A stretch of 9,367 nt of DNA from Elusimicrobia bacterium HGW-Elusimicrobia-2 (GTDB lineage Bacteria; CG03). The stretch is taken from assembly GCA_002841685.1 (NCBI GenBank), contig PHAM01000067.1:1-9367 (forward strand). The letters are read 5' to 3'. Shown here one piece after another: positions 6,425 to 9,367 of the stretch. Made by a program: the position numbers and the translations under genes. The notes below the pieces were generated by a model that was not told the origin of the DNA, did not search any database, and worked only from the letters and a program-made list of their open reading frames with translations. Positions within the stretch are counted from its first letter, which is position 1; the number at the start of each line of letters is the position of its first letter.

Positions 6425-6430
6425 GGCGGC

Positions 6431-7894
6431 GTGATTAAACTTATTTCTCTTATCTACGGCGCGGCAACCGGGATAAACCGCTTTTTTTTTGAAAAAGGTT
6501 TACGCAAAAAAGAGATAATGCCGGGTTTTGTGATTTCTGCCGGCAACATATCCGCCGGCGGCACCGGGAAAACGGCTTTTGTCATTGATCTGTGCCGGAT
6601 GCTGGGCGGTAAAAAGAAAACAGCCGTCATAACCCGGGGATATAAAGGAAAAACAAAAGGCCCCGCGCAGGCGCAAACAGGCGCCGGGGCGGCTGAACTT
6701 TTCGGCGATGAAGCCGTGATGATGGCTGAAAAACTCGTCCCGACACCCGTCATTGTCTCCAAAAACAGGATTGCAGGAATAAAATTCGCGCGTAAAAAAT
6801 TCAAAAGCGGCATTTTCATCCTTGATGACGCTTTCCAGAATTTCACAATGGGAAAAGACAGGGACATAGTGATTGTTGACGCCCTTTCTCCCTGGCGGGG
6901 CCTTATGAGGGAAGGGAAGCGCTCTCTCAGACGGGCCGATATGATCGTCATCAGCAAATCAAATCTCGCCGAAACGCGGGATGTGGAAAAATTGAAGGAA
7001 CAAATACGCTCTTTTACAAAAGCTCCCGTTATAAGCTCGGAACTGAAACTCAGCGATATCATGGATATAAAGACTTCGGAAAAAATATCCGCTGTATCCC
7101 TGGAGAACAAAGGGCTCGGGGCCTTCTGCGGCATAGGGAAACCCGATTCTTTCAAAAGATTCCTTGAAAAAAACGGAATCGCCTTAAAACAATTCATATC
7201 TTTCGGCGATCATCATGATTATAACAGCTCCGACATTGATAAGCTGGACAAAAAGCTCACATGGCTGACAACGGCAAAAGACGCCGTGAAGCTCGGAGGC
7301 CTTTCTTCACCCGCCGACATATTAAGCGTTGAAACGGAATCCGCATACAGCGAAGACATATTAAAGCTCATTTTCCCCGGAGGCGGAGAGAACAAAGCCG
7401 TGCTGCTCGACCGTGACGGCACGCTGAATATCGATCCGGGTTATGTAATAAAGAAAAAAGACCTGAAACTCTTTCCTGAAACGATCCCCGCACTCAAAAA
7501 ACTTTCTGACGCCGGTTATCTCCTTATAATAGCAAGCAATCAATCGGGAATAGGCAGAGGTTATTACAGCTTGAATCAGGTGAAGAAATTCAATAAAGCC
7601 CTGACAGACAAACTATCCGGGAACGGAATAAAAATATCGGGCATATACATCTGCCCCCACAGGCCTGATGAAGAATGCGCCTGCAGAAAACCGGAAGCAC
7701 TGCTTTTTGAAAAAGCCATAGACGACTTCGGCATTGATGTCAGCAAAAGCTGGTGCATAGGTGATAAAATAACGGATGTGGAAGGCGCGAAAAAAGTGAA
7801 TATCAAAGGGATCCTTCTAGGCCAGGATTTCAAAAACCTCTCCGATGCCGCCGACTATATTCTAAATTCCGAAAACAAAAATAGCACCTTGTGA
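6431..7894 (+). CDS. lpxK: Fused lipid A 4'-kinase (LpxK) and GmhB-type heptose-bisphosphate phosphatase
   Basis: The GTG start gives 487 aa. Residues 1-316 are LpxK, which phosphorylates tetraacyldisaccharide-1-phosphate at 4' to make lipid IVA at the inner membrane. Seen there are a hydrophobic amphipathic N-terminus (MIKLISLIYG), the P-loop ISAGGTGKT (40-48), VITRGYKG, FGDEAVMMA, ILDDAFQN (130-137, with the conserved acidic pair), FGDHHDY and LTTAKDAV. After a GGGENK linker, residues 322-470 are a HAD phosphatase of the GmhB/histidinol-phosphatase group. It shows DRDGT (327-331), ASNQSGIGRG, the zinc loop CPHRPDEECACRKP (Cys408, His410, Cys416, Cys418) and GDKITD (Asp445). GmhB removes the 7-phosphate of manno-heptose-1,7-bisphosphate on the way to ADP-heptose for the LPS core. 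In-frame ATG 6374 would add 19 residues overlapping folP and lies upstream of the promoter. The second domain's substrate is inferred from family and lipid A context. Confidence 0.92.
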   Translation: MIKLISLIYGAATGINRFFFEKGLRKKEIMPGFVISAGNISAGGTGKTAFVIDLCRMLGGKKKTAVITRGYKGKTKGPAQAQTGAGAAELFGDEAVMMAEKLVPTPVIVSKNRIAGIKFARKKFKSGIFILDDAFQNFTMGKDRDIVIVDALSPWRGLMREGKRSLRRADMIVISKSNLAETRDVEKLKEQIRSFTKAPVISSELKLSDIMDIKTSEKISAVSLENKGLGAFCGIGKPDSFKRFLEKNGIALKQFISFGDHHDYNSSDIDKLDKKLTWLTTAKDAVKLGGLSSPADILSVETESAYSEDILKLIFPGGGENKAVLLDRDGTLNIDPGYVIKKKDLKLFPETIPALKKLSDAGYLLIIASNQSGIGRGYYSLNQVKKFNKALTDKLSGNGIKISGIYICPHRPDEECACRKPEALLFEKAIDDFGIDVSKSWCIGDKITDVEGAKKVNIKGILLGQDFKNLSDAADYILNSENKNSTL

Positions 7895-7917
7895 TTCAAC
7901 CTGCAAACGCAGTTGAA
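7895..7917 (+). terminator. Hairpin at the lpxK-gmhB / higA convergent junction
   Basis: Directly after the stop of the lpxK-gmhB gene, TTCAA-C-CTGC-AAAC-GCAG-TTGAA forms a 9-bp stem with one bulged C and a 4-nt loop. A T-rich but interrupted run follows on the plus strand from 7921. It overlaps the higA stop codon and so could affect both converging transcripts. The lack of a strict T-tract keeps confidence low. Confidence 0.35.
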
Positions 7918-8207
7918 AACGTTTGAATTTCTTTCTTTATTTGTTTGCCTATTTTCTCTTCTTCCACTTCTAAATCATAATGCGCTTGAAGGTTGAGCCA
8001 GAATTGGGGTGACATATTAAAAAATTTTCCTAACCTCAAAGCTGTATTAGCAGAAATTGACCTTATTTCATGCACGATCTCATTGATCCTTCGCGCAGGA
8101 ACATGGATCTCCTTAGCTATACGATACTGGCTTATACCCATAGGCTTAAGAAATTCCTCCAGAAGAATTTCTCCCGGATGTATAGATTTTATTTTCTTCC
8201 CATTCAT
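7896..8207 (-). CDS. higA: HigA-family antitoxin (XRE-type helix-turn-helix)
   Basis: This 103-aa protein matches the HigA/VapI antidote family. IHPGEILLEEFLKPMGISQYRIAKEIHVPARRINEIVHEIRSIS covers the typical HPGE opening and the helix-turn-helix. ANTALRLGKFFNMSPQFWLNLQAHYDLE is the family C-terminal signature. It would bind and neutralise HigB and, as the DNA-binding partner, repress the operon. ATG 8207 is chosen over ATG 8213 because AGGAGG (8221-8216) is 8 nt from the first but only 2 nt from the second. That ribosome binding site overlaps the higB stop codon, so the two genes are coupled. The gene is convergent with lpxK-gmhB, with 1 nt between the stops. Gene order toxin-antitoxin is typical of HigBA. 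Confidence 0.93.
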   Translation of the reverse strand: MNGKKIKSIHPGEILLEEFLKPMGISQYRIAKEIHVPARRINEIVHEIRSISANTALRLGKFFNMSPQFWLNLQAHYDLEVEEEKIGKQIKKEIQTFSTAFAG

Positions 8208-8219
8208 TTTCATCGCCTC

Positions 8220-8501
8220 CTAATGATAATCCACTGTTTCAACAATGTGCGCATTCCCATCATGCCACTTAAAACAAATCCGCCATTGCTTATTAATTCT
8301 AATACTGCGGCTCCCTTTTCGATTACCTTTTAAAATTTCCAAATGGTTTGATGGCGGTATTTTTAAATCATTTAAATCTGCCGCAGCGTCAAGAATCCAT
8401 AATTTCCGCATTGCTGTCCGCTGAATATCACGCGGAATCCGTCGTGAAAATTCACGATTAAATATCTTCTCTGTATCTTTGCACCTAAATGATTTAATCA
8501 C
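8220..8501 (-). CDS. higB: HigB-family toxin (RelE/ParE superfamily)
   Basis: The 93-aa product (GTG start) matches HigB, the RelE-fold mRNA interferase also called plasmid maintenance killer protein. Family features are the opening IKSFRCKDTEKIF, an LDAAADLNDLKIPP segment, HLEILKGNRKG, the core SIRINKQWRICFKW and the C-terminal VETVDYH. The family length is about 92-93 aa, which fits GTG 8501. An in-frame ATG at 8516 would add five residues but lies upstream of the predicted transcription start, since the promoter -10 (8512-8507) is between the two codons. HigB would cleave mRNA at the ribosome and is held in check by HigA. Only 12 nt separate its stop from the higA start. Confidence 0.92.
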   Translation of the reverse strand: MIKSFRCKDTEKIFNREFSRRIPRDIQRTAMRKLWILDAAADLNDLKIPPSNHLEILKGNRKGSRSIRINKQWRICFKWHDGNAHIVETVDYH

Positions 8502-8506
8502 GCTGA

Positions 8507-8529
8507 ATAGTAACATTGGCCGTTACTAT
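8507..8529. promoter_or_regulatory. Palindromic operator of higBA
   Basis: A perfect inverted repeat, ATAGTAAC - 7 nt - GTTACTAT, fills the space between the -35 and -10 elements and covers the -10 itself. HigA-type antitoxins are known to repress their own operons by binding such palindromes over the promoter. The placement is exactly what autoregulation needs. Binding by this HigA is inferred. Confidence 0.7.
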
Positions 8530-8535
8530 TGTCAA
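8507..8535 (-). promoter_or_regulatory. higBA promoter
   Basis: On the minus strand a perfect TTGACA (8535-8530), a 17-nt spacer and TACTAT (8512-8507) form a strong sigma-70-type promoter, with TGT just upstream of the -10 as an extended element. The -10 ends 5 nt before GTG 8501, predicting a leaderless higB transcript. The spacer and -10 are filled by the palindrome described separately. Confidence 0.75.
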
Positions 8536-8570
8536 GCGTTATTAACATTAGGCGCTAATAAGTCACGAAA

Positions 8571-8586
8571 GCCTGCCGGCCGTAGC
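8571..8586. repeat. Copy of a dispersed GC-rich intergenic repeat
   Basis: The minus strand reads GCTACGGCCGGCAGGC, matching GCTACGACGGACAGGC at 928-943 (plus strand) in 13 of 16 bases. Related CTGCCGG cores occur at about 8894 and 8951. These GC-rich words stand out in otherwise AT-rich intergenic DNA that borders the accessory genes on both sides of the window. Confidence 0.35.
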
Positions 8587-8661
8587 CAACAGCTCTTTAG
8601 CACATAACATTATTAAGTGCAGTCAGAGGCGTTGACCAATTATACTTTCTTAATATTTCTC

Positions 8662-8763
8662 CTATGCCGGTTTGGTTTTATTTTTATTTTTATTTTTTTC
8701 CTGTTTTACTTTTTTTTGATTTGACCGCTTGTTCTTATCCTTTTGTCCGCCTTTGTCACCCAT
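8662..8763 (-). CDS. Small lysine-rich protein, 33 aa
   Basis: An ATG at 8763 is preceded by a perfect AGGAGG with 6-nt spacing (8775-8770). The frame runs 33 codons to TAG. The product begins MGDKGGQKDKNKR, ends KTKPA, and is almost entirely Lys, Asn, Gln and polar residues with no hydrophobic core, so it is expected to be disordered and strongly basic. Very short proteins opening with an MGDK/MSDK-plus-lysine pattern are familiar as conserved hypothetical genes in many bacteria, with no known function. Nucleic-acid or ribosome binding is a guess from the charge. It lies downstream of the cold-shock gene and upstream of higBA on the same strand, and has its own candidate promoter near 8802. 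The strong ribosome binding site is the best evidence that it is real. Confidence 0.7.
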   Translation of the reverse strand: MGDKGGQKDKNKRSNQKKVKQEKNKNKNKTKPA

Positions 8764-9085
8764 TTGAATCCTCCTTTCTGCTACAGAAACAACGATGCTC
8801 TATTGTACCACCATAACAACCTGATGAATAGATGCAATCCTCCTATATCACCAGGAATGGTAGCTTTTCAAGCAGTTATTTCTATTACCCCAGCCTGCCG
8901 GCAGAGCGGCGTTTACCAATTAAACAGCACTAAAATGTCTAATGCCAGTCTGCCGGAGTTTAAGCGGAGCAGGGGTCACTAATCCTCTTTGAGTAGTTGT
9001 TGTTTTGCTTTGTTTGCTTTTTACTTTTTCTTTAACTGTTCTTTCAGATACTTACTAATATCCGTAATACGATTTCAGTGTTTAC
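8764..9085. other. 322-bp intergenic stretch between the cold-shock and lysine-rich genes
   Basis: No complete gene is supported here. On the minus strand it holds an extended -10 candidate TGGTACAAT (hexamer 8807-8802) about 31 nt before the lysine-rich gene's start, a second AGGAGG with no usable start codon after it (near 8842-8847), and a lysine-rich reading frame without a start codon and broken by a stop (9074-8979). Two CTGCCGG-centred repeat words lie near 8894 and 8951. A plus-strand open frame across 8743-8982 is judged accidental. Confidence 0.5.
8802..8810 (-). promoter_or_regulatory. Possible extended -10 promoter for the lysine-rich gene
   Basis: On the minus strand TGGTACAAT gives an extended -10 (hexamer TACAAT, five of six bases, 8807-8802). 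A start near 8795 would give a leader of about 31 nt containing the AGGAGG site. The -35 region (TATTCA at 8830-8825) is poor, as extended -10 promoters can tolerate. Confidence 0.4.
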
Positions 9086-9328
9086 TTATGAAACCTTTTT
9101 GACATTGATTGCTTTCAAACCTTTGTCGCCGGTTGCGGAATCGAATTCTACGAGATCCCCTTCCTGCAAAGATCCGGATGCAATATCATTTTTGTGAACG
9201 AACAGATCTTTGCTGTTGTCGTCCGGTGTGATAAAACCGAAATTCTTTTGTTCGTTGAAAAACTTAACTGAGCCTGTTGCACAAACAAATTTTTCAGCAA
9301 CCGACGGCTTCCAACTATAATCTAACAT
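9086..9328 (-). CDS. Cold-shock domain protein (CspA family) with N-terminal extension
   Basis: Residues 16-80 are a cold-shock domain: [21 protein letters not shown], with RNP1 as KNFGFI, then DLFVHKNDI as RNP2, [11 protein letters not shown] and [11 protein letters not shown]. Such proteins bind single-stranded RNA or DNA and melt mRNA structure. Usual family members start directly at the domain (about 65-70 aa). Here about 15 extra residues ([16 protein letters not shown]) precede it, with no in-frame start codon at the domain boundary. In RNP2 a Lys replaces the aromatic residue after VH, so the nucleic-acid-binding face is altered. ATG 9328 is preferred to TTG 9337: neither has a ribosome binding site, but -10-like sequences TATTAT (9348-9343) and TATAAA (9345-9340) would place the transcript start near 9336. 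The -35 would fall outside the window. Confidence 0.88.
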   Translation of the reverse strand: MLDYSWKPSVAEKFVCATGSVKFFNEQKNFGFITPDDNSKDLFVHKNDIASGSLQEGDLVEFDSATGDKGLKAINVKKVS

Positions 9329-9367
9329 TTTTTTCAAATTTTATAATACCCAAAAATTATTTCCAAT

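Noticed and set aside
6374-6430. ATG start giving the LpxK fusion 19 more residues
   Set aside because: It overlaps folP, lies upstream of the perfect TATAAT and gives a non-homologous N-terminus.
6454-7197. Long minus-strand frame opposite lpxK
   Set aside because: It is an antisense shadow of a gene with clear LpxK motifs. It has no domain pattern or ribosome binding site of its own.
8743-8982. Plus-strand open frame of 79 codons
   Set aside because: It overlaps the better-supported lysine-rich gene, crosses repeat words, has no ribosome binding site and shows no protein family pattern.

Overview
The window looks like part of a chromosome from a Gram-negative, probably uncultured bacterium. 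It carries an LpxK lipid A kinase, a GmhB-type heptose phosphatase domain, enzymes for UDP-GlcNAc precursors and a folate gene, so the cell has an outer membrane with lipid A and makes peptidoglycan precursors. The gene style (a fused LpxK-GmhB, a stand-alone GlmU-type acetyltransferase, LemA near a GIDE-like membrane protein) would fit a lineage such as Elusimicrobiota or Omnitrophota. That assignment is inference only.

Layout. (1) Positions 1-1095 are AT-rich accessory DNA. A minus-strand gene begins at the left edge, with its ribosome binding site inside a hairpin, and a YhcG/DUF1016 nuclease lacking its N-terminal part follows on the plus strand. (2) Positions 1096-3723, minus strand, hold lemA, a GlmU-C-like acetyltransferase and glmM, tightly overlapping. 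The last two would supply GlcNAc-1-phosphate. (3) Positions 3833-6386, minus strand, hold folP, an Fe-S PD-(D/E)XK nuclease and a GIDE-like membrane protein with an EF-hand, with junctions of 0-1 nt. (4) Positions 6431-7894, plus strand, hold one gene fusing LpxK to a GmhB-type HAD phosphatase. It diverges from folP over a 44-bp gap in which the two promoters overlap face to face. (5) Positions 7896-9367 are again AT-rich and all genes are on the minus strand: a cold-shock protein, a 33-residue lysine-rich protein missed by ordinary ORF length cut-offs, and a HigB-HigA toxin-antitoxin pair with a clear promoter and palindromic operator.

A recurring regulatory theme is visible. folP, lpxK-gmhB and higB each have an extended -10 element (TGn plus a TATAAT-like hexamer) ending 5-6 nt before the best start codon, with no Shine-Dalgarno sequence that could lie in the transcript. 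This predicts leaderless mRNAs. The genes inside operons, and the small lysine-rich gene, more often have AGGAGG-type ribosome binding sites.

No CRISPR array, rRNA, tRNA, transposase or complete mobile element was seen.
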